Shown in pieces: positions 7,865 through 15,041 of a DNA stretch of 15,575 bases (positions are counted from its first letter, which is position 1; each line of letters begins with the position of its first letter). This DNA is from Paracoccaceae bacterium (lineage in GTDB: Bacteria > Pseudomonadota > Alphaproteobacteria > Rhodobacterales > Rhodobacteraceae), in assembly GCA_003545125.1 (NCBI GenBank), contig DQCI01000231.1, positions 16,792-32,366 on the forward strand, in the 5' to 3' direction. Both the position numbers and the translations under genes were made by a program. The notes below the pieces were generated by a model that worked only from the letters and a program-made list of their open reading frames with translations, searched no databases and had not been told where the DNA came from.

Positions 7865-8095
7865 GCGTTTTATCAGGCCGCGCACAGCGCCCGGTCCCTG
7901 GGCCGCAAACGCGTTCAAGTCTGCGGCGACCAGCGGCAGCGCTTGCTGTTTGTTGACGTCGGACATGCTGGCGGTGCACGGCGTGGCGAGGACGTCGGGC
8001 GCCGACCACAGCGGATCGCCGGGGTCCAGGGGCTCGGTCGCGAACAGATCGAGGCCGGCGCCCGTGATCTGCGCATTTTTCTGGCGGATTGGCTC
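7865..8095 (-). pseudogene. D-isomer-specific 2-hydroxyacid dehydrogenase, C-terminal remnant
   Basis: Minus-strand translation from 8068 down to 7865 reads ITGAGLDLFATEPL, DPLWSAPDVLATPCTAS and then a helical tail ending GLIKR. This is the end of the NAD-binding domain of 2-hydroxyacid dehydrogenases (family form IAGAGLDVF.TEPL...PLW..PNVLATPH). The Glu of the TEPL motif is kept, but the catalytic His of the TPH motif is replaced by Cys (codon TGC). Nothing homologous is found upstream (above about 8095), where the Rossmann glycine motif and the rest of the roughly 310-residue enzyme should be. It is therefore a truncated and mutated relic of a cytoplasmic NAD(P)H-dependent keto/hydroxyacid enzyme. 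Confidence 0.72.
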
Positions 8096-8306
8096 ATGTC
8101 CAAACGACCGCTGCGGATGCCATTTGCCTGGCGCCAATGGTCGGCCCGGGGCGCGACGTTATACCGGGCGGTCCCGCGATTGGTCGCTTGCGGTGTCTTG
8201 TCGACAGACCGTGCGCCGGCGTTAGCCGACCATGCGCCGGCCGGTGGTGACACGATCAAACGCGTGCCTGTGACACGTGCCGCGCGGCGAACCCAACGGC
8301 ATTCGC
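8096..8306. other. Unassigned stretch between remnants, with a short direct repeat
   Basis: No gene can be named here. A 14-nt imperfect direct repeat GACCRTGCGCCGGC occurs at 8207-8220 and 8228-8241 (one mismatch), and GTGACACG occurs at 8247-8254 and 8270-8277. It may hold a decayed 5' half of the LysR remnant that follows, but I cannot align it. Confidence 0.4.
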
Positions 8307-8683
8307 GTGGCGACGCGCAGCTGCAATCCCCCCGCCAAACACACCAGCCTGTCCCCCGACCGGTTGCAGAACGAGAGCTGGGCGGCTCCCCGACATGGCC
8401 GAAAGCTTCGACGGCAGATCGAAGCGCTTGATGTGCCCAACGGCTCGGCTTTCCCCGAACGCGTCATCCAGTCCGCGTCGTTTGCCACCTTGCTGAAAAC
8501 GCTGCGCATGACCGATGCGTTCTCGCGCCTGTCCGGGCCGCTTTTCCTCACGAGCTGGATCTCGGTCCGATGACAGGCGTCGGGACCGACCCCCCGCTTG
8601 CCCCGCGCGCCTTCGGACTTCTGATCCGCAGTGACCGGGCGTTGAGCAACCTCGGCAAACGGCTCCGCCGGATCGCAGTCGAA
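8307..8683 (+). pseudogene. LysR-family transcriptional regulator, C-terminal remnant with frameshift
   Basis: The plus frame from about 8307 reads like the second half of a LysR effector-binding domain: LSPDRLQNESWAAPRHG then KLRRQIEAL, followed by IQSASFATLLKTLRMTDAFS and RLSGPLFL. Near 8550 the frame is broken (TGA at 8571-8573), and the homology resumes in another frame with ELDLG, then TDPPLAPRAFGLLIRSDRAL and GKRLRRIA. That is the normal LysR C-terminus, where the last strand carries a ..FGLL.R.DR.LSP.. signature. The N-terminal helix-turn-helix half is not recognisable. It probably once controlled the neighbouring catabolic genes, now also decayed; that is inference from position. Confidence 0.68.
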
Positions 8684-8741
8684 CGGCCGGCGATCCTTCG
8701 GCGGCGCAAGACCATCCGCGCGATGCCGAGGGCAACCTTCC

Positions 8742-9030
8742 CGCGTGATCGAAGCCGAGGATGTCTCGCGGGCCGGTGTCGGTGCACAGCGCCGCGGAGC
8801 CCGCTTCAGGTTCCGGCGGCGCGCTGGTGGCAAGTGGCGTCTGCGATGCCGAGACGGTCGACGATGCTGAGAAACCCGGGTCCGGACCCCTGCGGGCGGT
8901 GCTCGGGCCGATGGCGCAATCCGATATCGTAGGGCTCGATCCGGCACAGGCGATCCACGAGACCCCTATGCCCGACCTCGACGGCACCGACACCGTTCAC
9001 CCATTGCTGGCCGAACGCGCAGCGGCGGGC
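8742..9030 (+). pseudogene. 3-hydroxyacyl-CoA dehydrogenase (NAD), C-terminal domain remnant
   Basis: From 8821 to 9030 one plus frame reads ALVASGVCDAETVDDA, GPLRAVLGPMAQSDIVGLD, AIHETPMPDLD and HPLLAERAAAG. This matches the C-terminal helical domain of 3-hydroxyacyl-CoA dehydrogenases (family form ..GVA..EDVD.A...G.G.R...LGP....D..GLD..... PLL....A.G). Just upstream (8742-8810) a different frame gives EDVSRAGVGAQR, which may be the decayed DVPGF..NR motif, implying a frameshift near 8800. The Rossmann GxGxxG domain is not found, and the usual LG.K.G.GFYDW ending is absent after 9030. The intact enzyme oxidises 3-hydroxyacyl-CoA in beta-oxidation-like or carnitine-type pathways. Confidence 0.7.
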
Positions 9031-9236
9031 GTGCCGCGGTCGATCATCACCTGGGGCACGCCGCCCGCGTCGATGTCGGTGATCCTGCCAACACATCGGC
9101 CATGACCGATATCGCGGAAGAGAAAACATGACCCGCAATAGACCGGCAACACGCCCGAAGACCTCGCCGGGCTGTGTCTGCGGGTCCCGATCAAGGCCGC
9201 GTCTCGATACCCGAGATGCGCGCCGCCAGTTGCGGC

Positions 9237-9797
9237 GACAGGCTTTCGGCCGCCGCGATCGGAGCGCTCGATGCGGGCATCGTCGGCGTGTTCCCCGGCG
9301 CGCACAGGTGCAAGGTGCTCTGGGTGAGCGCCTCTGACACCGTCGCGCGGGCCGACATGATCCTTCTTTTCACGGTCGGTGCGCCACTGTTCAACCGCGT
9401 CATCGAAACCCCGAGATCGCCGCAGCTTCTGATCCGCGCCATCGGATCCGCAAGGCTCGACGCCTGCCCGGCTGCGTCTCATCATCATCGCCTTCGACCT
9501 TGTCCTTGGCTGCGGCATCGCCCCGGTGGCGACGAGTCTCCTCACGGTCCCTTTCATTTTCCCGGGCGTGGACGCACCCGGCTTCGACCCGATCTGGATC
9601 GGCGTGCTGGCGGTGAGCGGGGCCGATGTCGGCCCGATCACCCCGCCGGCCAGGTTGAACCTGGGCGTGTTGCAGAGGGTCGCGCCCGGGCCAGGGTCCG
9701 GCACGGGCATGCGCGGGGGCTCCCCTTTCTCATAGCCGTTGTCATCCGCCTTGCCCTGCTGGCGGCTTTCTCGGCACGGGCGCTTCGGTTGACGGGA
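9237..9797 (+). pseudogene. TRAP transporter large permease (DctM type), remnant with two frameshifts
   Basis: Three successive plus-frame segments give one permease C-terminal half. Segment 1 (about 9237-9470) has AAIGALDAGIVGVFPG and a degraded MILLFTVGAPLFNRVIE helix. Segment 2 (9475-9715, shifted frame) has RLIIIAFDLVLGCGIAP, LLTVPFIFPGVDAPGFDPIW, GVLAV and DVGPITPPARLNLGVLQRVA, the hallmark DctM sequence. Segment 3 (about 9715-9797, back in the first frame) has LPFLIAVVIRLALLAAFSAR. The frameshifts lie near 9472 and 9712. The normally conserved acidic/Met pair after LGC is also lost. This is a different TRAP class from the intact TAXI-type permease in this window, so it is not a duplicate of it. 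Confidence 0.82.
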
Positions 9798-9840
9798 CCG
9801 GGCCAAGGACGGGTCCGGCGTCGCGGGCGAAACCTCTTGA

Positions 9841-9858
9841 CCCGGCAGCGCTGCCGGG
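9841..9858. repeat. 18-nt perfect palindrome CCCGGCAGCGCTGCCGGG
   Basis: A perfect palindrome lies between the DctM remnant and the start of the TauE-family gene. As a hairpin it would have a 7-bp GC stem with a 4-nt loop, followed by TGTTTC, too few T residues for a strong terminator. It could be an old terminator of the dead TRAP genes or an operator for the downstream gene, 43 nt away. Confidence 0.6.
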
Positions 9859-9900
9859 TGTTTCACCCTGTACGCTTGACTTGAAGAGAGATCGAAGATC

Positions 9901-10644
9901 GTGGACCCAGGTGTTCTGTACATCGCGATCGGCTTTGCCATCGGCGGCATTCTCAAGGGCGCAACCGGGGCCGGCGCGCCGATTGTCGCGATCCCGATCA
10001 TCGCGCTCTACTTCAACGTGCCGATAGCGGTGGCGGTGTTCGTCGTCCCGAGCCTGGTCTCCAACAGCATTCAGGTCTGGACCCATCGCGCGGCCAGGAT
10101 TTCAACGGGCTTTCTCATCCGGTTTGCGGGCGCGGGGGTTCTCGGCGCGGCGCTCGGCACCTGGATTCTGGCCAAAGTCCCGACCGATGCGCTCAAACTG
10201 GCCGTTGCGGTCGCGGTCGTCATATACATCATCTTCCGCCTGCTGCGGCCCGAATGGACCTTGTCGATGCCCGCGGCAAAAAGGATCGCGGCGCCGGCCG
10301 GGTTCGCCGCGGGCGTGTTGCAGGGCGCGTCCGGCGTTTCGGCGCCGGTCACGATCACCTTTCTCAACGCCATGCATCTGACGCGGCCCAATTTCATATT
10401 GACGGTCTCGATCTTCTTTCTCTCGATGTTGCTGGTCCAGATCCCGATGTTGGCCGGATATGGCTTTCTGACCGTCGAGCGCCTGCTCATCGGCTGCGCG
10501 GCAACGGTTGTCCTCCTGGGGTTCATGCCGGTCGGCACCTTCCTGGGACGGCTGTTGTCTGCCGAGGCCTTCAATCGCGTCATTCTGGTTCTTCTGGGGG
10601 TCCTGGCCCTGAGGCTGTTTTGGGATGTCCTGGCCGGACCATAG
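9901..10644 (+). CDS. TauE/SafE-family (sulfite exporter-like) membrane permease
   Basis: A 247-residue, strongly hydrophobic inner-membrane protein with two similar halves. Each half opens with the family signature: GGILKGATGAGAPIVAIPII (17-36) and GFAAGVLQGASGVSAPVTIT (about 135-155). About eight helices are expected and the length is normal for the family. Members are thought to move sulfite, organosulfonates or other small anions, but most are uncharacterised and the substrate here cannot be deduced. The start is GTG at 9901, preceded by a purine-rich GAAGAGAG about 10 nt upstream; no ATG fits better. It stands alone between the decayed block and the convergent pqi operon. Confidence 0.9.
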   Translation: MDPGVLYIAIGFAIGGILKGATGAGAPIVAIPIIALYFNVPIAVAVFVVPSLVSNSIQVWTHRAARISTGFLIRFAGAGVLGAALGTWILAKVPTDALKLAVAVAVVIYIIFRLLRPEWTLSMPAAKRIAAPAGFAAGVLQGASGVSAPVTITFLNAMHLTRPNFILTVSIFFLSMLLVQIPMLAGYGFLTVERLLIGCAATVVLLGFMPVGTFLGRLLSAEAFNRVILVLLGVLALRLFWDVLAGP

Positions 10645-10744
10645 CCACCAGGGGCCGAGCGGGGACCAGGCGGGTTTGACGCCAATGCGCCCACCCGAAC
10701 CGAAGCCGGGTCCGGGCCATTTTCTTCCCGATCGGATGAGCGGC

Positions 10745-10790
10745 GCGCCGGGTGGCTTGCCCGGGGTAGACGATCCGGCCCACCCGGCGC
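10745..10790. repeat. 11-bp inverted repeat downstream of the TauE-family gene
   Basis: GCGCCGGGTGG (10745-10755) and CCACCCGGCGC (10780-10790) are perfect complements around a 24-nt centre. There is no T-run after the right arm, so if it stops transcription from the TauE-family gene it would not do so as a classic intrinsic terminator. The rest of 10645-10851 shows no gene. Confidence 0.55.
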
Positions 10791-10851
10791 ACGCGCCAGC
10801 CCGGTTGGCGTATTTCCAGCAGCTATCGCCGCCAAGCCAATGAAAGCCAAT

Positions 10852-10910
10852 AAAAAAACAAACCAAGGCGCCCGCGGCCGATCGGGCAAGCGCCGCCCGA
10901 CTGCGGGCGC
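10852..10910 (-). terminator. Rho-independent terminator of the pqi operon
   Basis: On the minus strand, just after the pqiC stop, an 8-bp GC stem (arms 10903-10910 and 10868-10875) encloses a second 6-bp stem (10895-10900 and 10882-10887). It is followed on the transcript by CCTTGGTTTG and then seven U residues (10858-10852). The structure and U-tract are what intrinsic terminators require, and the position fits the end of the four-gene operon. On the plus strand the tract is A-rich and precedes the stem, so it would not terminate the TauE-family gene. Confidence 0.82.
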
Positions 10911-10925
10911 GTTTCGCCGAGACGC

Positions 10926-11474
10926 CTACAGGTCTCGCGCAATCCGTTCCGCGAGGTCCGCCCATGCCCCTTCGTAGACCAGAGCCAGATCGTCCGGCGC
11001 GTCCGCCGTGGCCGCGCGGGTGATGTCGAACTGGTGAATGGCGCTGCGCGCGTTCTCGCGCCGGATGGCGTAGTAGCCCACGAGCGTGATCGACCCGTCG
11101 TCGCGCGCGAACATGTGCTCGACCCGGACGGTGACCTCGACATCGGCGTAGCCTTCCAGCGGCCAGGGTTCCGCCGCGACCTGGGTGCCGGTGATGACGC
11201 TCAGGTTGCGGACCATCGCCCCGGTCATCGCGCGGGCCGGCTCATCGGCCCAGACCTCGCCCTTCTTCTCGACGAGCGTACCGCTTGCGCCGCGCACGGA
11301 GATCTCGGTCGCCTGGGCATAGGCCGGCAGAGAGATATCCCGCAACATGACACTGCCCACCCGGGCCGGAACCCGCAATTCCGAGCTTCGCGGGTCGATC
11401 ACCACCTGGGGGGACGTGCCGCCGGTGCAGCCGGCCACGAGGGCGAGGGCCAGCAGCCCGAAAAGGGTCCTCAT
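10926..11474 (-). CDS. pqiC: PqiC-like ABC-type transport auxiliary lipoprotein
   Basis: A 182-residue outer-membrane-type lipoprotein. The N-terminus MRTLFGLLALALVAGC is a lipoprotein signal with lipobox LVAGC and acylated Cys16. The mature part matches the PqiC/YmbA (DUF330) fold in outline: VVIDPRSSELRVPARVGSVM near the start, a central EVWADEPARAMTGAMVRNLS segment, and the C-terminal VYEGAWADLAERIARDL helix. In Escherichia coli, PqiC forms an outer-membrane ring that docks the PqiB needle. The gene begins 4 nt after the pqiB stop and is the last gene of the operon, directly ahead of the terminator. Confidence 0.85.
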   Translation of the reverse strand: MRTLFGLLALALVAGCTGGTSPQVVIDPRSSELRVPARVGSVMLRDISLPAYAQATEISVRGASGTLVEKKGEVWADEPARAMTGAMVRNLSVITGTQVAAEPWPLEGYADVEVTVRVEHMFARDDGSITLVGYYAIRRENARSAIHQFDITRAATADAPDDLALVYEGAWADLAERIARDL

Positions 11475-11478
11475 GTCA

Positions 11479-13551
11479 TCACCTCCCGGTAATCAACGAA
11501 CTCGGATCGCGTTCGAGCGTGCGCGAAAGCGAGCGGAACGCAGCGGCAGCCTCAGAGATATTGCGAAGCGCATTGGTGATATCCACCTGGATTCGCGAGC
11601 CCGGAGCATACCCGGACACGGCAGTTTCCAGTGTCCGGGCGGTAGAGTCGAGTCGCGAAACCACCTCCGGCACCAGTTCTGTCGCAATCTCGATCGCTTC
11701 CATCGACCCTTGCGCCGCCGCCAGCGCCTTGTTCAGGTTCTCCACGGCGCCGCCGGTGCGCAACTCGGTCAGGGCGTTCTGCAATTCCTCGAGCGTCCCG
11801 CGAATCGCCTCCGGCAGGTCGTCGATACTCTCGGAGCCCAGAAATCCCTGAAGCTGCTGCGTCACCTGATCGAGCGAGCCCACGAGCTCGGCCAGCGGGA
11901 CCTCCCGGATCTCGTCGGTAATCACCGCGACGCTGTCGAGAACACCCGGCAGACCCTCGGAGAACGCGGCGAGCCCGTCGGTGATCTGCTGCGAGGATTC
12001 GAGCGCGGTCAGAAGGTTGGCGAGCCCCGGGCTGTTTCGGATCTCGTCGGTCATGGCGCGCAGGTCCGTCGTTGCGGCCTGGAAGTCGGCCAGAGCGATG
12101 CGGATCTCGTCCGATCCGACCAGGCCGCGCGCGTCGCTGATGAGCCCGTTCGCATTGGCCGGGAGCTGGAGCGCGTCGGGGCTGCCTGCCAGTTGCTGCA
12201 CGCTTTCAAGCGCGCCGATCGCCGATGTCATCAGCTCCTCGATCGGCAGGTTGCTGACCCGGTCGACCAGCCCCTCCATACCTTCCGTTGCATCGCCGAC
12301 CCGCGCGGGCGCGGTGGGCACGAGCGGGAAGGGCGTCCGGTCGATGACGAGGGTTTCGGCCCCTGCGTCCTCGGCCTGGATGAACTCGAGGATCGTCGTC
12401 TGACCGATGATCCCCTCCGACGCCAGCCGGAGCCTGAGCCCTGCGGCGATCCGGTCTGCCAGGGTGGCGAGCTGTTCGTCGGTGGTAAGACCGGCCGCAA
12501 AGCCGAGCCGCTCGGGAATGATCTCGAGATCGACGAGCAGCTGCATGTCGCCGCTCGGCGCATCCGCGTCGCGAAAGCCTGTCACCGCGGTGACCTCGCC
12601 GACATTCGCCCGCCCGTAGCGCACGACCGTGCCAGCCGAAAGCCCGGCCACGCTCGCGTCGACCAGCGCCGCCACCGAAAGCCGCGTGCCGCTGCCCTCG
12701 AGCGCATCTGCCCGCGCGGTCCTGAGCGAGGAGAAAACGTCGAACACATGGCCCGGCTCGATCGCTTGGCCGCCGGTGACCAGGGTACCGAACGTCACCC
12801 CGCCCTCGACCAGGGCGGCGAGGCTTTCCATGTTGAAGGAGACGCCATTGGTTCCGATGTCGAAAGATAGTCCCGAACTGTCCCAGAACCGCGATGCGGT
12901 GCTGAGCCGCGCGTCATAGGGCGCCTCGATGAAGGCGTCCCGGGTCACGGTCAGGCCGTTTTCCGACAGAACCGGCCTGCCGATCCAACCGACTGAGATG
13001 CCGTTGAACAGCACCGGCGCTCCGGCCGACAATTGCCCCCCCGTCCTTGAGCTCAGCACGATCCTTGTGCCCGCCTGGTCGGGCGAGAACAGGGGCTGCT
13101 CGGTCAGCGCCTCAAAACGGTCTGCCGCCTCGCCCGGGGTGCCGTCCCAGCTGCCTTCGATGTAGACGCCGGACAGCACGGTGCCGAGGCCGGTGATCCC
13201 GCGCGCGGAGACCTGCGGCTCGACCAGCCAGAACTCGGACCCGGCATCGACGTAGGGCGCAATCTTCTGGTCGAGACGGATGTGGACCTCGATCGCCGAG
13301 AGGCCTTCGGAAAAGGTCACCTCCTCGACCGTTCCAACGTCGAGCTCGCGGTACCGCAGCGGGGTTTGCTCGGCTTCGATGCCGCTCGCGGAGGGAAAAG
13401 TGACGACGATCACCGGCCCGCGGTTGGCATAGGTCTGCCAGACCATCCCGAGCGCGACCAGCACGGCGAGGACCGGCATCAACCAGACCCAGGAGATCTC
13501 GCGCCGGCTTTCGGTCGGCTCCGGGGTGGGGAGATCAGCATCCGTCATCAT
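11479..13551 (-). CDS. pqiB: PqiB-like MCE (MlaD) domain protein
   Basis: A 690-residue periplasm-spanning protein anchored by one N-terminal helix (about 20-42, WVWLMPVLAVLVALGMVW). Three MCE domains follow: about 46-135 (VTFPSASGIEAEQTPLRYRE, then LDVGTVEEV), about 160-275 (GAPVLFNGISVGWIG) and about 290-400 (GTVVRYGRANVGEV). In known PqiB, such domains stack as hexameric rings forming a lipid tunnel between the two membranes. From about 430 to the end lies a long predicted helical region with repeated Leu/Ala heptads, the needle part. It is longer than E. coli PqiB (about 546 residues), and the extra length is in this helical region. The ATG at 13551 overlaps the pqiA2 stop as ATGA, showing translational coupling. 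Confidence 0.92.
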   Translation of the reverse strand: MMTDADLPTPEPTESRREISWVWLMPVLAVLVALGMVWQTYANRGPVIVVTFPSASGIEAEQTPLRYRELDVGTVEEVTFSEGLSAIEVHIRLDQKIAPYVDAGSEFWLVEPQVSARGITGLGTVLSGVYIEGSWDGTPGEAADRFEALTEQPLFSPDQAGTRIVLSSRTGGQLSAGAPVLFNGISVGWIGRPVLSENGLTVTRDAFIEAPYDARLSTASRFWDSSGLSFDIGTNGVSFNMESLAALVEGGVTFGTLVTGGQAIEPGHVFDVFSSLRTARADALEGSGTRLSVAALVDASVAGLSAGTVVRYGRANVGEVTAVTGFRDADAPSGDMQLLVDLEIIPERLGFAAGLTTDEQLATLADRIAAGLRLRLASEGIIGQTTILEFIQAEDAGAETLVIDRTPFPLVPTAPARVGDATEGMEGLVDRVSNLPIEELMTSAIGALESVQQLAGSPDALQLPANANGLISDARGLVGSDEIRIALADFQAATTDLRAMTDEIRNSPGLANLLTALESSQQITDGLAAFSEGLPGVLDSVAVITDEIREVPLAELVGSLDQVTQQLQGFLGSESIDDLPEAIRGTLEELQNALTELRTGGAVENLNKALAAAQGSMEAIEIATELVPEVVSRLDSTARTLETAVSGYAPGSRIQVDITNALRNISEAAAAFRSLSRTLERDPSSLITGR

Positions 13552-14186
13552 GCGGGCGTGCCTTCTTTCAAACGATCCCAGATCAGCCGGGAATCGAAGC
13601 TCTGGGCGGAGAGCATGGTGAATATGACCGAGACGGCGAACGAGATCGCCGCGATCCCGGGATTAATCGTCGCGAACGTCTCGAATTGCACGAGCGCGGA
13701 GAGGATCGCAACGACGAAGACGTCGATCATCGACCACCGGCCGATGAATTCGACCACCTCGTAGACGCGGTGCAACCGGTGGGTGTCCTGCGCATGCGGA
13801 CGTCCAAGGATCAGCGCCAACCAGGCGATCGCCCCGAACTTGCCGATCGGGATCACGATCGACGCCACGAAGACGATCGCGGCGACCGCGTAGTCTCCGT
13901 AATGGATCAGGTCGACGACCCCGCCGACAATGGTGCTCTCGGTGGTGCGGAACAGCTCCGTGGAGCGCAGCATCGGGTAGATATTGGCCGGGATGTAGGT
14001 GATCAGCCCCGCCATCCACCACGCCCAGACTTTCTGGAGCGATTGGGTGTCGCGGCTTTGCAGCGCCGCGCCACAGCGCGTGCACCTGCGCTGCCCCAGG
14101 GGCGCGACCAGCCCGCAGCTCCGGCAGCCGACGCGCCCGGCGTCGCGAGCGGTGATCAGGCGCGCGCGCTGTTCAGCTCGGTCCAT
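13548..14186 (-). CDS. pqiA: PqiA-like integral membrane protein, second half (PqiA2)
   Basis: A 212-residue protein corresponding to one PqiA domain. It starts with a zinc-ribbon-like CxxC pair (Cys21/Cys24 and Cys35/Cys38), then about four helices. Family blocks are YIPANIYPMLRS (64-75), TESTIVGGVVDLIHYGDY (82-99) and FIGRWSMIDVFVVAILSALV (147-166). E. coli PqiA is a single protein of about 417 residues with two such domains; here they are separate genes. The ATG at 14186 lies inside pqiA1 (31-nt overlap), and the stop overlaps the pqiB start. Although the frame stays open upstream to 14951, that part is antisense-like shadow of pqiA1. PqiA is thought to work with PqiB in inner-membrane lipid handling. 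Confidence 0.88.
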   Translation of the reverse strand: MDRAEQRARLITARDAGRVGCRSCGLVAPLGQRRCTRCGAALQSRDTQSLQKVWAWWMAGLITYIPANIYPMLRSTELFRTTESTIVGGVVDLIHYGDYAVAAIVFVASIVIPIGKFGAIAWLALILGRPHAQDTHRLHRVYEVVEFIGRWSMIDVFVVAILSALVQFETFATINPGIAAISFAVSVIFTMLSAQSFDSRLIWDRLKEGTPA

Positions 14187-14773
14187 AGCGTATGCCTGCA
14201 CATGAATGTTTCCTGATAGGCGGTGATGAGCACGACCGCGCAAAGAACCCAGAACGCCGACCCCATGCCAATGGTCGCGAGGCCCGAGAGTTTTATCAAC
14301 GCGACCGCGACGCCGATCATGAAGACCTCGGCCATCGCCCAGGGCTTCAGCACAATCGCCCAGCGCAGTGCCAGCGCGGCGCCCGGAAAAGCGGGGCGTG
14401 CGGCAGCGACCGGGCCGAGCGCGAAGATCAAAAGGACAAAGCGGGTCAGCGGCAGGACCAGAATGAAACCAAACACTGCAAACGCCAACGGGACCATCAA
14501 GCCGTCGGCAAATCCGCCGACGACCTCGACCAGCGAGGCAGACACCGTGTTTCTGCCCGACGTCAGGTTGAGAAACGGAAGAAACATCGCCAGCCCCATC
14601 AGGATGGCAGAGGTCATGGCCAGCCCGACCACCCGCGCGATCGCCCCGCGCCTGCCGAACGTCAGCCGATGACCACAGCGGATGCATCTGGTGTCCCGAA
14701 CAGCGATCTCGTCGTCCACCTGGTACATCGTATCGCAAATCGGACAGGCAATGGTCTGTCTGCGCCCGGACAT
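14156..14773 (-). CDS. pqiA: PqiA-like integral membrane protein, first half (PqiA1)
   Basis: A 205-residue first gene of the operon. Two CxxC pairs (Cys10/Cys13, Cys30/Cys33) form a cytoplasmic zinc-ribbon-like head (IACPICDTMYQVDDE, then CIRCGHRL). About four membrane helices follow, with the PqiA landmarks MFLPFLNLTSGRNTVSASLV (63-82), GFADGLMVPLAFAV and LKPWAMAEVFMIGV (142-155), the last being the counterpart of GRWSM.DVFV in the second half. The ATG at 14773 is preceded by a GGGAAAGGA ribosome-binding site. Together with pqiA2 it makes up a complete PqiA, so this is a split form rather than a broken gene. Confidence 0.88.
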   Translation of the reverse strand: MSGRRQTIACPICDTMYQVDDEIAVRDTRCIRCGHRLTFGRRGAIARVVGLAMTSAILMGLAMFLPFLNLTSGRNTVSASLVEVVGGFADGLMVPLAFAVFGFILVLPLTRFVLLIFALGPVAAARPAFPGAALALRWAIVLKPWAMAEVFMIGVAVALIKLSGLATIGMGSAFWVLCAVVLITAYQETFMCRHTLWTELNSARA

Positions 14774-14849
14774 CCGCAGTCCTTTCCCCTACGCCCAGAA
14801 GGCGCCGCGCGTCTCCCGTCCCCGCTCGAAGACGGCGCGCAGACCTTTT

Positions 14850-14878
14850 GAAATAGGGGGGCCGGACAGCAACTGCAA
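14850..14878 (-). promoter_or_regulatory. Possible promoter of the pqi operon
   Basis: On the minus strand, TTGCAG (14878-14873) and TATTTC (14855-14850) are spaced by 17 nt, 77 nt upstream of the pqiA1 start. Each box matches the sigma70-type consensus at only three of six positions, so this is a tentative reading. Confidence 0.25.
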
Positions 14879-15041
14879 GCGGCGTGTGGGCGCCGGGCCA
14901 AGCGTGCCCGCAAGACGCTTGCTCGCGGTGTGCCCCGCACGCGCAAGACATCTGTTGGCGCCGCCCGGCCGGATTGATCCTTGCCGCGCGACTTCCGTCG
15001 CTCCGGGTGGTGGCACGCCCGGCCCGGCGCGCCCGGCATGT

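Noticed and set aside
7340..8137. 265-codon minus-strand frame treated as an intact gene
   Set aside because: Only about 70 codons resemble a dehydrogenase end; the rest is unrelated and runs antisense into the RTX gene.
8207..8277. Short direct repeats as attachment sites of a mobile element
   Set aside because: They are short and imperfect, with no integrase, transposase or element boundary nearby.
8222..8993. Minus-strand open frames of about 240 codons
   Set aside because: They lie opposite the LysR and 3-hydroxyacyl-CoA dehydrogenase relics on the plus strand and have no family character.
11347..12870. 507-codon open frame on the plus strand opposite pqiB and pqiC
   Set aside because: Low-complexity Arg/Gly/Asp-rich shadow frame crossing two real genes.
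14187..14951. Upstream extension of pqiA2 in the open minus frame
   Set aside because: That part overlaps pqiA1 in another frame and has no PqiA homology; the zinc-ribbon head begins just after ATG 14186.
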